A DNA stretch of 64,000 nucleotides from JAYPWI01 sp964629575 (lineage in GTDB: Bacteria; Actinomycetota; Acidimicrobiia; Acidimicrobiales; Poriferisodalaceae): positions 8,415-72,414 of the forward strand of contig CAZVUM010000018.1 of the NCBI GenBank assembly GCA_964629575.1. Reading direction: 5' to 3'. A model generated the notes under the pieces. It saw only the letters and a list, made by a program, of their open reading frames with translations, was not told the origin of the DNA and searched no databases. How positions within the stretch are numbered: the stretch's first letter is position 1; each line of letters opens with the position of its first letter. The position numbers were made by a program, and so were the translations under genes. This document shows, piece after piece, positions 1 to 7,820 of the stretch.

Positions 1-587
1 CACGGCATGTGCCGCGCGCCCTCGACGCCGGTGTCGATCTGATCGTTGCACAGGGCTACGACGCCGGCGCGCACACCGGCCCGATCGGAACCTTCACCCT
101 CGTCCCGCAGATCGTCGACCTGGCCGGCGACGTGCCCGTCCTGGCCGCCGGGGGAGTCGCAACCGGTCGCCACGTCGCCGCCGCTCTCGCGATGGGGGCG
201 CAGGGCGTGTGGCTCGGAACTGCCTGGCTCACCTCCACCGAACACACTGGCCACATGCAACCTGCCCTCGTCGACAAACTGCTCGCCGCCACCTCGGCGG
301 ACACGGTGGTGACCCGAAGCGAGAGTGGGAAGACCTTCCGTCAGATCCGGAGCGCGTGGAGCGACGAGTGGGAGGCCGAAGGTGCGCCGAGCCCACTCAA
401 GATGCCGTATCAGGACGTCCTGGTTGGCGACCTGCTCGGCGCGATCGACGAGCACGGTGTCGCACCGCTCCTTCACTCTGGCGCCGGTCAAGGCATCGGG
501 TACGCGACCGAGATCCGGCCGGTCGCGGAGATCATGGCGGGACTTGTCAACGAGGCCGAGCAGTCCATTGGCGGTCTTCCAGGATGA
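1..587 (+). CDS. Nitronate monooxygenase (2-nitropropane dioxygenase family), 5' end outside window
   Basis: This is the C-terminal part of an FMN-dependent nitronate monooxygenase, a TIM-barrel enzyme that oxidises alkyl nitronates to carbonyl compounds and nitrite. The frame is open through the left edge (codons from position 3), so the true start lies outside. The FMN-phosphate segment VAQGYDAGAHTG is followed by the typical second glycine-rich strand VLAAGGVATG and then WLGTAWL. Family members are about 320-370 residues, so roughly 195 C-terminal residues are present. The stop codon overlaps the ATG of the CoA-transferase gene as ATGA (584-587), so the two are translationally coupled and probably act in one acyl-CoA or nitro-compound pathway (inference). 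Confidence 0.85.
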   Translation, partial: RHVPRALDAGVDLIVAQGYDAGAHTGPIGTFTLVPQIVDLAGDVPVLAAGGVATGRHVAAALAMGAQGVWLGTAWLTSTEHTGHMQPALVDKLLAATSADTVVTRSESGKTFRQIRSAWSDEWEAEGAPSPLKMPYQDVLVGDLLGAIDEHGVAPLLHSGAGQGIGYATEIRPVAEIMAGLVNEAEQSIGGLPG

Positions 588-1855
588 CCGACCGCGGAGC
601 GCTCGCCGGGGTACGAGTTGTCGAGTTCGCGCAGAACGCCGCCATCCCGCATTGCGGTCGACTCCTCGCTGGGATGGGCGCTGATGTCGTGAAGGTGGAG
701 CCGCCCGGTGGGGACGCAATGCGCGGGCTCGCAGGGCTGGGTCCGATGGAGGCGCGGGGTTTCGCTCTGATCAATCCCAACAAGCGGGCGATGGCGCTCG
801 ACCTCCAACAGCCGGCGGCGGCGGCGGTCGTCGAGGGTCTGTTCGCGTGGGCCGACATCGCGCTGGTGGCGCTCAAGCAGCAGGACCAGGAGCGGTACGG
901 GCTCGAGTGGGAGCGGGCGCGCGCCGTCAATCCCCGGCTGGTGTACCTGTCGTCGAACGCGCTCGGTCCCCACGGCCCGGAGTCCCATGTCGGCGGGTAC
1001 GACGTTCTGGTGCAGGCTCGAAGCGGCACCGGGTTCGTGATGAACCGCTCGGCGGACGGAGTCCCCCTCCCGACCCGGCCGGCCGTCAACGACTTCGGAA
1101 CGGGCATGGTGTCGGCGCTCGGGGTGGTCGCGGCGCTCCGACACCGTGACGCAACCGGCGAAGGTCAGCGCGTGGACACGTCACTTCTCGGGACGGCGAT
1201 GGCGCTCGGGACACCGGTCCTCGGTGGATTCGAGGTCGACGAACCGGTGTTCGCAGAAGTGCGGAACGACCTGGACGCGGCCCGCGCCGCGGGAGTGGAC
1301 TTCGACACGATCCGCGAGATCTACGAGCAGCGGGTGATCCCGGGTGCCGGGGCGTTCCGTCTCTACTTCCGCCACTACGCGACCGCCGACGGCATTGTGA
1401 GCGTCGCAGGTCTCAGTGCCGGTCTGTGGGGCAAGTTCCACGAGGTCACGGGCCTCGACGAGGTGGACCTCGCCGAGCCCTACGGCGAGCGCTTCGACCG
1501 CATCGTCGCCGAGGCAGAGGAGCTGTTCAGGACTCGAACCACCGCCGAGTGGCTCGCCGCGCTCGGGGCGGTCGAGTATCCGTGTGGCCCGTACAACCTG
1601 CCGTACGAGGGGCTCGAGGACGAGCAGATTCGGGCCAACGACTACGTGGTCGACATTCACCACCCGGTCTTCGGCGGCTACACCGCCTCGGGGATGCCAC
1701 TGCAGTTCAGCGCGACCCCGAACGTCGATCCTGCTGCGTCACCCCAGTTCGGCGAGCACACCCGCGAGATCCTCGCCGAGCTCGGCTTCGCCGCCGACGA
1801 AGTGGACGGGCTGGTGAGCGCCGGCGTCACCCCCGATTCGGTGCCTGGCACCTAA
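584..1855 (+). CDS. CaiB/BaiF family CoA-transferase (family III)
   Basis: A 423-residue family III CoA-transferase, which moves CoA between carboxylic acids through an enzyme-bound mixed anhydride. The N-terminal LAGVRVVEFAQ, the GADVVKVEPPGGD loop and the NPNKRAMALDL segment are family hallmarks. The catalytic aspartate is expected at D170 in NDFGTG, and the following TGEGQRVDTSLLG segment also matches. The start is the ATG at 584, overlapping the upstream stop. Length is normal for the family. The last codons (VPGT) lie inside a palindromic repeat shared with the end of the convergent dioxygenase gene. The substrate cannot be read from sequence. Confidence 0.9.
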   Translation: MTDRGALAGVRVVEFAQNAAIPHCGRLLAGMGADVVKVEPPGGDAMRGLAGLGPMEARGFALINPNKRAMALDLQQPAAAAVVEGLFAWADIALVALKQQDQERYGLEWERARAVNPRLVYLSSNALGPHGPESHVGGYDVLVQARSGTGFVMNRSADGVPLPTRPAVNDFGTGMVSALGVVAALRHRDATGEGQRVDTSLLGTAMALGTPVLGGFEVDEPVFAEVRNDLDAARAAGVDFDTIREIYEQRVIPGAGAFRLYFRHYATADGIVSVAGLSAGLWGKFHEVTGLDEVDLAEPYGERFDRIVAEAEELFRTRTTAEWLAALGAVEYPCGPYNLPYEGLEDEQIRANDYVVDIHHPVFGGYTASGMPLQFSATPNVDPAASPQFGEHTREILAELGFAADEVDGLVSAGVTPDSVPGT

Positions 1856-1888
1856 CGTTACGATTCGTAACACAAAGTGCCAGGCACC
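1840..1888. repeat. Nested palindromic element between convergent genes
   Basis: Perfect 12-bp inverted arms GGTGCCTGGCAC (1840-1851) and GTGCCAGGCACC (1877-1888) enclose a second perfect hairpin, GTTACG (1857-1862) / CGTAAC (1866-1871) with loop ATT. Each outer arm is itself palindromic (GGTGCC-T-GGCACC). The element supplies the last codons of the CoA-transferase and abuts the stop codon of the dioxygenase. It has no T-tract, so it may be a REP-like mobile palindrome or a bidirectional 3'-end hairpin. Confidence 0.75.
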
Positions 1889-2730
1889 TAGAAGGGCTTG
1901 TCGCCCGCGATCGTCACCCGCTCCATCACCCGGCGCTCGGGGTAGTAGTCGTTGACGGCGTAGTGCTGGACACAGCGGTTGTCCCACACGGCGAGGGTGC
2001 CCACGTCCCAGGTCAAGCGACACTGGAACTCGGGTCGAGCGATCAGGCCCGTGAGATGGTCGAGGATCTGACGCCCGTGCATCGGATGCACCCCGCCGAT
2101 GCTGAGAAAGAAGATGTGCGACAGGTAGATCGCCTTGCGGCCGGTGACGGGATGGGTGCGCACGAGCGGGTGTTCGGCACCGGGGTGCTGCTTGCGGAGC
2201 TCCGCGAGAACCTCGGGTTCGAGCGCAGTGCCGAACGAATTGAGCCAGTCGTAGTTGACGGTGAGCTCGGCGAGGGACTCCTGCACCGACGGATCGAGCG
2301 AGTCGTACACGGCGCGACAGTCCGAGAAGAGGGTGTCACCCCCGCCCGACGGTGGAACCTCGAGCGCTCGCAGGATCGATCCCATGGACGGTTCGACCAT
2401 CCAGGGAACGTCGGTGTGCCATTCGTTCTCGTAGCCAGGGCGGTCGCCGTCGTGGACGAGGCGGACCACCTCGTCGCCTGCAGGGCTCGGCGAGAACACC
2501 GCGTTGCCTGCCTTGAACGGGTAGATCTCGGGGGTTCCGAAGCGCCGAGCGAACGCCAATTGGCCTTCGGCGTCGATGTCTTGTCCCTGGAAGAACAGGA
2601 CTCCTCGGTCGTGGAACGCATCGAGGATCTCCGCGAACGTCTCGTCGTCGAGATCACCGAGATCGACTCCATCCACATAGCCACCGATGGTCGGTGATGC
2701 GTTGCGAACGGTGATGCGCTGGTAGGTCAC
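1888..2730 (-). CDS. TauD/TfdA family Fe(II)/2-oxoglutarate dioxygenase
   Basis: A 280-residue member of the taurine/2,4-D dioxygenase family, which hydroxylates substrates with O2 and 2-oxoglutarate. The iron facial triad is visible: WHTD gives H105 and D107, and CVQHY gives H256. R267 and R271 in RRVMERV fit the oxoglutarate carboxylate-binding region. Length matches TauD (about 280). It lies 9 nt downstream of the epoxide-hydrolase-like gene on the same strand, so the two form a small operon. Sequence alone does not separate taurine, sulfonate, aryloxy-acid or other substrates. Confidence 0.88.
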   Translation of the reverse strand: MTYQRITVRNASPTIGGYVDGVDLGDLDDETFAEILDAFHDRGVLFFQGQDIDAEGQLAFARRFGTPEIYPFKAGNAVFSPSPAGDEVVRLVHDGDRPGYENEWHTDVPWMVEPSMGSILRALEVPPSGGGDTLFSDCRAVYDSLDPSVQESLAELTVNYDWLNSFGTALEPEVLAELRKQHPGAEHPLVRTHPVTGRKAIYLSHIFFLSIGGVHPMHGRQILDHLTGLIARPEFQCRLTWDVGTLAVWDNRCVQHYAVNDYYPERRVMERVTIAGDKPF

Positions 2731-2739
2731 TTCGGTCTC

Positions 2740-3114
2740 CTAGCCCAGAGCCTTGCGGTTGTTCTTGAACGTCTCGAGGTCGAAGTAGTCGCGCCACAGG
2801 CTGATCAGCCCGTCATCGCCCACCTCGAACACGCCGACGACGGGGATCTCCAGCCAGCCGCTCTCCAGCTTGAAGCGGTCGATTCGTTCGTTCATCACGA
2901 CGTTGCCGGTGGCGGCCTGGCGAGCGACAGGCCAGTCGACCTCGGTGGCGCCCATCATTCCGTCGAGGGTCTTCCTCACCGCATCGCGACCCTGCATCGC
3001 GCCGATCGGAACGTTGTCGTATGTGACGTCCTCAGCCAGCATCTCCATCGCATCGTCCATGTCCATGCGCTCGAGCGCCTGGATGAACGCGGTGACCGTT
3101 TCGTCGGGTGTCAT
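2740..3114 (-). CDS. Limonene-1,2-epoxide hydrolase-like / SnoaL-fold protein
   Basis: A 124-residue NTF2-fold protein. NERIDRF and WRDYFD match the limonene-1,2-epoxide hydrolase subfamily, where an Arg-Asp pair and a later Asp activate water to open epoxides. Those residues appear conserved here, so catalytic activity is plausible. It is the first gene of a two-gene operon with the TauD-like dioxygenase. The start looks leaderless: a TACCGT hexamer (complement 3121..3126) ends 6 nt before the ATG and there is no Shine-Dalgarno. The substrate is unknown, and a non-hydrolase SnoaL role cannot be excluded. Confidence 0.75.
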   Translation of the reverse strand: MTPDETVTAFIQALERMDMDDAMEMLAEDVTYDNVPIGAMQGRDAVRKTLDGMMGATEVDWPVARQAATGNVVMNERIDRFKLESGWLEIPVVGVFEVGDDGLISLWRDYFDLETFKNNRKALG

Positions 3115-3256
3115 GCGGCCACGGTAGTCGTGGGCGGCGCAGTTGCCGACCGTTCACGAGGTTGCTGCCCCGCCGTCGATCGCTCGTCGCCGGGCCGCTA
3201 ACTGAGGTTCGTACGGTCCACATCGACATGAGTTGGACAAACAGAGGACTGTGGAC

Positions 3257-4585
3257 ATGAAGAAGTTGGGGGGCGCGCTCGGCGCGCTCGTTCTCCTGGT
3301 GGCGGGGCTCGCGGTTCCAGCGGCGGCCGCCCACATCGCAACCGTCACGACTGGCGCGGACGGCGGTCCCGGGTCGCTCCGGGAGGCGTTGGCGAGTGGA
3401 GCCACACACATCGAGATCGACAGCAGCGTCGGTGACATCGCCATCGCGAGCACGTTGGTCTACTCGGGCACCGCGCCCCTCACGATCGTGGGCACGGGGC
3501 AGACGGTTGACGGCGGGAGTCTCGACGACACCCTGCTCGAGATCAGCGAAGGAGCCGACGTCACGATCGAGAACCTCGGATTCGACGATGGTGGTGCGCA
3601 GACTCTCGACTCGGGTTCGGGCGAGCCGGGCATCCACGTCGCGGTTCCGGCGACCCGGACAGGCGCGGTGGACGTGGTGCTGCGAGATTTGACGGTGCGG
3701 GGTGTTGGCGGTCACGGTGTTTGGATCGACGACAACCTGTCATCACCCGCATCGATTCGTCTCGTGACGCGCGATGTCGTGATCGATCGGGCCGGCATCG
3801 GCGACTTCGACCGTGATGGGATCCGTGTGGATGAGACGGGCGACGGTCACATCCGCTGGACGAGCCGGGGAGACACCTACGTCGAGGTCGGCGCGGATGG
3901 AGTCGAGCTCGATGAGCGGGGGCCCGGCAACGTCGTCATCGACGTGCGGGACAGCCGCTTCGACCGCAACGGTGGATACTGCGCACCGCTCGACCCGATC
4001 GCTGCGGGAGTCGTGCACCCGTGCGTGGAGGACGACGACGGCGAGTTGGTTCTCGACCTCGATGATGGATTCGACATCGATGAAGCCGGGCCGGGATCCA
4101 TTCGTGGACGCGTTCGGTGGTCGGAGCTGCACAACAACCTCGACGAGGGCCTCGACTTCGATGAGGAGGACGACGGTGGCGTGGACGTCACCGTGCGTCG
4201 CACCAACCTGACGGGCAACACCGATGAGGGCATCAAGATCTCCGAGGAGAACAACGGCGACAACGTCGTCGAACTCGATCGTGTCAGCGTCCGCGGGAAC
4301 GACTCGGACGGGGTCGAGATCGAGGAAGAGGATGCCGGCGACACCGAAGTCGAGGTCGAAGATTCGGAGATCACTGGTAACGACGGAGACGGGCTCAAGA
4401 TCGAGGAAGCTGGTGATGGCGACCTCGCCGCCGAGGTCGAGGACTCCGAGATCACCGGCAACGACAGTCAGGGGATCCAGGCAGAGCAGGAGGATGCAGG
4501 CGTCGGTGAGATCGAGATCGACGACACCGACCTCTCCGGCAACGCGGGTGGCCCGACGAACCTGATCGACGTCGCGCTCGTCTGA
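3257..4585 (+). CDS. Secreted acidic parallel beta-helix protein with 27-residue repeats
   Basis: A 442-residue exported protein of unknown role. The ATG at 3257 starts a classic signal peptide (MKKLGG, then a hydrophobic run ending AAAA). It is preferred over the in-frame TTG at 3233 because GAGG precedes it. The mature N-terminus TTGADGGPGSLREAL is the GSLREAI-type opening found before right-handed beta-helix domains. The C-terminal third holds five exact-length 27-residue repeats (about residues 297-431) of the pattern DGxxIxEEDxGDxEVEVEDSEITGND, extremely rich in Asp and Glu. Such acidic helices often bind calcium or polysaccharide (family knowledge). A possible -10, TACGGT, lies at 3212-3217. 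Confidence 0.75.
   Translation: MKKLGGALGALVLLVAGLAVPAAAAHIATVTTGADGGPGSLREALASGATHIEIDSSVGDIAIASTLVYSGTAPLTIVGTGQTVDGGSLDDTLLEISEGADVTIENLGFDDGGAQTLDSGSGEPGIHVAVPATRTGAVDVVLRDLTVRGVGGHGVWIDDNLSSPASIRLVTRDVVIDRAGIGDFDRDGIRVDETGDGHIRWTSRGDTYVEVGADGVELDERGPGNVVIDVRDSRFDRNGGYCAPLDPIAAGVVHPCVEDDDGELVLDLDDGFDIDEAGPGSIRGRVRWSELHNNLDEGLDFDEEDDGGVDVTVRRTNLTGNTDEGIKISEENNGDNVVELDRVSVRGNDSDGVEIEEEDAGDTEVEVEDSEITGNDGDGLKIEEAGDGDLAAEVEDSEITGNDSQGIQAEQEDAGVGEIEIDDTDLSGNAGGPTNLIDVALV
4145..4549 (+). repeat. Five tandem 81-bp (27-codon) repeats in the beta-helix gene
   Basis: Five consecutive units of exactly 27 codons start at 4145 and end at 4549, each beginning EG, DG or QG plus a hydrophobic residue and ending in TGNxx or RGNxx. 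The ITGND cores of units 3 and 4 are identical (EDSEITGND). Constant length without indels suggests one turn of a solenoid per unit or per fraction of a unit. Confidence 0.85.
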
Positions 4586-4600
4586 CGGGCCGAGGTCGGA

Positions 4601-5788
4601 TCAGTGCAGAACGACTGGCACCTCGCGCGGGCCACGCACTTGTGCGCCTCCCCACCGAACCTCGGCGTCGGACTGCAGCGAGAAGTTGGGGAAGCGATCG
4701 AGCCATGCTTCGATCGCGACCCGCATCTCCATGCGGGCGACGTTCGAACCGAGGCAGCGGTGGATGCCGATGCCGAATGCGAAGTGCCTGTTCTCTTCGC
4801 GGTCAATCAGTACCTCGTCCGCCCGGTCGAAACGCTCGGGATCGCGGTTGCCGCTCGGGAAGTTGAGCAGCACCCGGTCCCCGGCGTGGACGGGGCACCC
4901 ACCGACCTCGGCCTCATTGACCGCGACCCTCGCCATCGTGACGGGTGAGTAGGCGCGGAGGAACTCCTCCACCGCGCTCGGGATGAGCTCGGGCTCGTCG
5001 ACCAACCGGTCGCGATCCTCGGGGTGCGTGGCCAGGTGCCACAAGCTGGCGCCGATGCCCGACCACGTGGTGTCGATGCCGGCCATCAGGAGGAGAAAGC
5101 AGGTCCCGAGGATGTGGTTCTGGGTGAGCGGATCGCCGTCCATGTCGGTTTCGAGCAGGAACGAGATCAAGTCGTCGGATGGCTCGCGGCGCCGCTCCTC
5201 CACCTGTCCCTCGAAGTAGGCGAGGACCTCCTTGGTCGCGGCGCGCCCATCTTCGGGGTCGCGGGCCGTGTTCTGGAAGATGCGGATCGCCCAGTCGGTG
5301 AACGTCTCCTCGTCGTCTTCGGGGATGCCGAGCATGTGCGCGATCACCCGAACCGGGATGTGCTGCGCGTAGTCGCCGGCAGCGTCGGCTGTGCCGATCC
5401 CCGCGTCGGCGATCGCGTCGAGCAACTCCAGGCAGATCGAACGCGTCGTGTGCTCGAGCTTCTCGACCGCCCGTGGGCTGAAGAAGGGCAGCACGAGACG
5501 CCGTGCCGCCGTGTGGAACGGCGGGTCGCTCGTGATCGGCGGAGCGGAGAGCGCGCTCGTGCCGGCCATCGGTGGCAGCACGCCGACGTCACGCGAGGAA
5601 AAGTTCTCCGTGTCGTACGCGACGGCGGCCACGTCCTCGTAGCGAGTGGGCAGCCAGGCACCGCCGCGCCGGTCGGTGTGGGCCACCGGACAGGTGTCGC
5701 GCAGCTCGTCCCAGATCGGGTATGGGTTCGACTCGTAGTCGGGGTTGCCGACGTCGAAGTCGGTGGCCCAGTCACGCACGGGATCCAT
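4601..5788 (-). CDS. Cytochrome P450
   Basis: A 395-residue bacterial class I P450 monooxygenase. The I-helix AGIDT (236-240) carries the acid/alcohol pair for O2 activation, the K-helix ExxR is E275-R278, and the heme thiolate is C345 in FGIGIHRCLG. Length is typical of soluble bacterial P450s. Electron partners (ferredoxin and reductase) are not adjacent. A leaderless TAGCCT hexamer (complement 5796..5801) sits 7 nt before the ATG. It is clearly paralogous to the P450 at 6521-7732; the I-helix and K-helix blocks are nearly the same. Substrate unknown; hydrophobic terpenoid, sterol or fatty acid substrates are common for this group. Confidence 0.93.
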   Translation of the reverse strand: MDPVRDWATDFDVGNPDYESNPYPIWDELRDTCPVAHTDRRGGAWLPTRYEDVAAVAYDTENFSSRDVGVLPPMAGTSALSAPPITSDPPFHTAARRLVLPFFSPRAVEKLEHTTRSICLELLDAIADAGIGTADAAGDYAQHIPVRVIAHMLGIPEDDEETFTDWAIRIFQNTARDPEDGRAATKEVLAYFEGQVEERRREPSDDLISFLLETDMDGDPLTQNHILGTCFLLLMAGIDTTWSGIGASLWHLATHPEDRDRLVDEPELIPSAVEEFLRAYSPVTMARVAVNEAEVGGCPVHAGDRVLLNFPSGNRDPERFDRADEVLIDREENRHFAFGIGIHRCLGSNVARMEMRVAIEAWLDRFPNFSLQSDAEVRWGGAQVRGPREVPVVLH

Positions 5789-5880
5789 TTCCTTCAGGCT
5801 AGTTGCGTGGCGGGGCCCAGCTCAGACCGGGCGACCGGGATACCTGAGGCTCGGGCGACCCCTGGCATACTCGAATCTCG

Positions 5881-6441
5881 ATGGCTGACACGACCGACGA
5901 GTTCGGCGCCGATACGACGGAGACCAAGTCGCTCTGGCTCGACGACGTCGAACTCGAGATCGTTCGTGGTCGGGTGCCGATGGTCTATGTGGAGGCGGTG
6001 CCAGTCCGAGTCGACGAGGTCGGCCAACTGACGCACGTCGGACTCCTGCTGCGCGCCATGCCCGACGACACCATTTCGTACGCCATCATCAGCGGACGTG
6101 TGATGTGGGGCGAGACGGTGCGCCAGGCCCTCATGCGGCACCTCGACAAGGACCTGGGGCCGTCAGCGTTTCCGCGTCTCCCCGTTGCTCCGACCCCCTT
6201 CACGATCGCCGAATACATGCCGGACCCCACCAAGACCGGGTTCCACGACCCCCGGCAGCACGCGGTGAGCCTCGCCTACATCGTGCCGATCGAAGGCGAC
6301 TGCCAGCCCAGCGAAGACGCTCTCGATTTCGCCTGGGTCACCAACGTCGAAGCGGCGGGCCTCGCCGTCTCCGGAGAGATGACGGGCGGCCAGGACCGCA
6401 TCGTGCGCCGCGCCCTCGGCTACGCCGGCCGCCTGCACTGA
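5881..6441 (+). CDS. DUF4916 / Nudix-fold-like protein
   Basis: A 186-residue protein matching, from memory, the actinobacterial DUF4916 family: VEAVPVRVDEVGQLTHVGLLLR, VSLAYIVPIEGDC and FAWVTNVEAA are its landmarks. The fold resembles a Nudix hydrolase (strand order and the position of the ISGRVMWGET segment), but the canonical Nudix box GX5EX7REUXEEXGU is not present, so hydrolase activity is doubtful. It sits between two P450 genes but is transcribed in the opposite direction to both. CATACT 9-14 nt upstream is a weak -10 candidate. Confidence 0.7.
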   Translation: MADTTDEFGADTTETKSLWLDDVELEIVRGRVPMVYVEAVPVRVDEVGQLTHVGLLLRAMPDDTISYAIISGRVMWGETVRQALMRHLDKDLGPSAFPRLPVAPTPFTIAEYMPDPTKTGFHDPRQHAVSLAYIVPIEGDCQPSEDALDFAWVTNVEAAGLAVSGEMTGGQDRIVRRALGYAGRLH

Positions 6442-6520
6442 TTGGCCGCAATCCTCACCTCGCTGCGCTCGGTTCGTCTGCGGATTGCCATGGCACGCCC
6501 GGCTTCTGCCGCCTGTGGGT

Positions 6521-7732
6521 TCAGGCCTGTTGGAGGATTCTCACTGGGATTCTTCTCGGGCCGCGAATCAGGCCGGCCGAATAGGTCACCGCGTCGGGGT
6601 CGATCAGCTCGAAGTCGGGGAAGCGTTCGAGCCACATCTCGATCGCGACCTGCATCTCCAGTCGGGCCAGGTTGGACCCGAGGCAGCGGTGAACGCCGAG
6701 CCCGAAGGCTGCGTGACGATTCTCCTGCCGATCGATGATCACATCGTCAGGGCGGTCGAAGGCTTCGGGGTCGCGGTTGGCCGACGGGAACGCGAGCACC
6801 GTCCACTCACCCGCCGGAACCGGGCAGCCGCCCACCTCGGCCTCTTCGTTGGTGATACGGGCCACGAAGACCGGTGCATACGCGCGGAGGAACTCCTCCA
6901 CAGCCGCCGGAATGAGGGTCGGGTCGTCCACCAGCCTCTGCCGGTCTTCGGGATGGGTCGCCAGGTGGAGCAACGACGAGCCGATCGCAGACCAGGTGGT
7001 GTCGATCCCGGCGATCAGGATCAGGAGGAGCATCTTGGACATGTCGCTGTCGTTGATCGGATGGCCGTCGAGCTCCTGGTTCATGAGGTGGCTCAGAAGA
7101 TCGTCGGGTCGCGAGTCGCCCCGGCGCTGATCGATCAGCTCGAGGATGTACCCCATCATCGTGCTCGTGGTCTCGCGGGCGACGTCCTCGTCGACCGGAC
7201 CGACCTCGAGTAGGTCGTGGAGCCACCCGCGGAACATCGGTGCGTCCTCGAGTGGCACGCCGAGCATCCGGGTGGTGATGTCGCCAGGGAGCTCCTGGGA
7301 GTAGTCGCACGCTGCGTCGACTTCGGTGCGCCCGTCGAGCGCGTCGAGCAGCCCAGCGCAGATCTCCCGGATTGTGGGTTCCCAGGCGGCGACCGCCTTG
7401 GGCGAGAAGTACGGCAGCATCGTGCGCCGGCTCTCGGTGTGATCCGGGGGATCGAAATTGAGCGGCGGGAGGACGAGCCCCTTCTTGTCGGTCGAGACTT
7501 CGTTGAGCGCGACCCGGCGGCTGCTGAACGCCTCGGTGTCGTGAGCTGCAGCCGAGATGTCTTGGGCCTTGGTGAGCCAGGTCATTCCGCCATAGCGCTC
7601 GCTGTGGGCGATCGGGCACTGCTCTCGCAGTTCCTCATAGATCGGGTACGGGTCAGCGACAAAGCGCGGGTCGAGGTGATCGAGATCGGTCCTCCAGTCC
7701 TCGACAGGCGGTCTGCTCGGTGCTTCGGCCAC
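6521..7732 (-). CDS. Cytochrome P450
   Basis: A 403-residue P450 when started at the GTG at 7732. The frame is open further upstream, but that would run into the divergent aminotransferase gene and encode a low-complexity tail, so the GTG preceded by GGGGGA is chosen. Key residues: I-helix AGIDT 241-245, ExxR E280-R283, heme ligand C350 in FGLGVHRCLG. It is a close paralogue of the P450 at 4601-5788, from which it is separated by the convergent and divergent DUF4916 gene. Redox partners are not adjacent and the substrate is unknown. Confidence 0.92.
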   Translation of the reverse strand: MAEAPSRPPVEDWRTDLDHLDPRFVADPYPIYEELREQCPIAHSERYGGMTWLTKAQDISAAAHDTEAFSSRRVALNEVSTDKKGLVLPPLNFDPPDHTESRRTMLPYFSPKAVAAWEPTIREICAGLLDALDGRTEVDAACDYSQELPGDITTRMLGVPLEDAPMFRGWLHDLLEVGPVDEDVARETTSTMMGYILELIDQRRGDSRPDDLLSHLMNQELDGHPINDSDMSKMLLLILIAGIDTTWSAIGSSLLHLATHPEDRQRLVDDPTLIPAAVEEFLRAYAPVFVARITNEEAEVGGCPVPAGEWTVLAFPSANRDPEAFDRPDDVIIDRQENRHAAFGLGVHRCLGSNLARLEMQVAIEMWLERFPDFELIDPDAVTYSAGLIRGPRRIPVRILQQA

Positions 7733-7820
7733 AGGTCCCCCACAGGTCACGGTGTCAGCCAGGTGTGCCACCAGGTTAGTGAGACAGTGACGCCGACGAG
7801 CAGGGCTACGCTGCGGCGCG

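Noticed and set aside
6442..6520. Terminator between the DUF4916 gene and the second P450
   Set aside because: GCAATCC/GGATTGC arms are only 7 bp with a 27-nt loop and no T-run.
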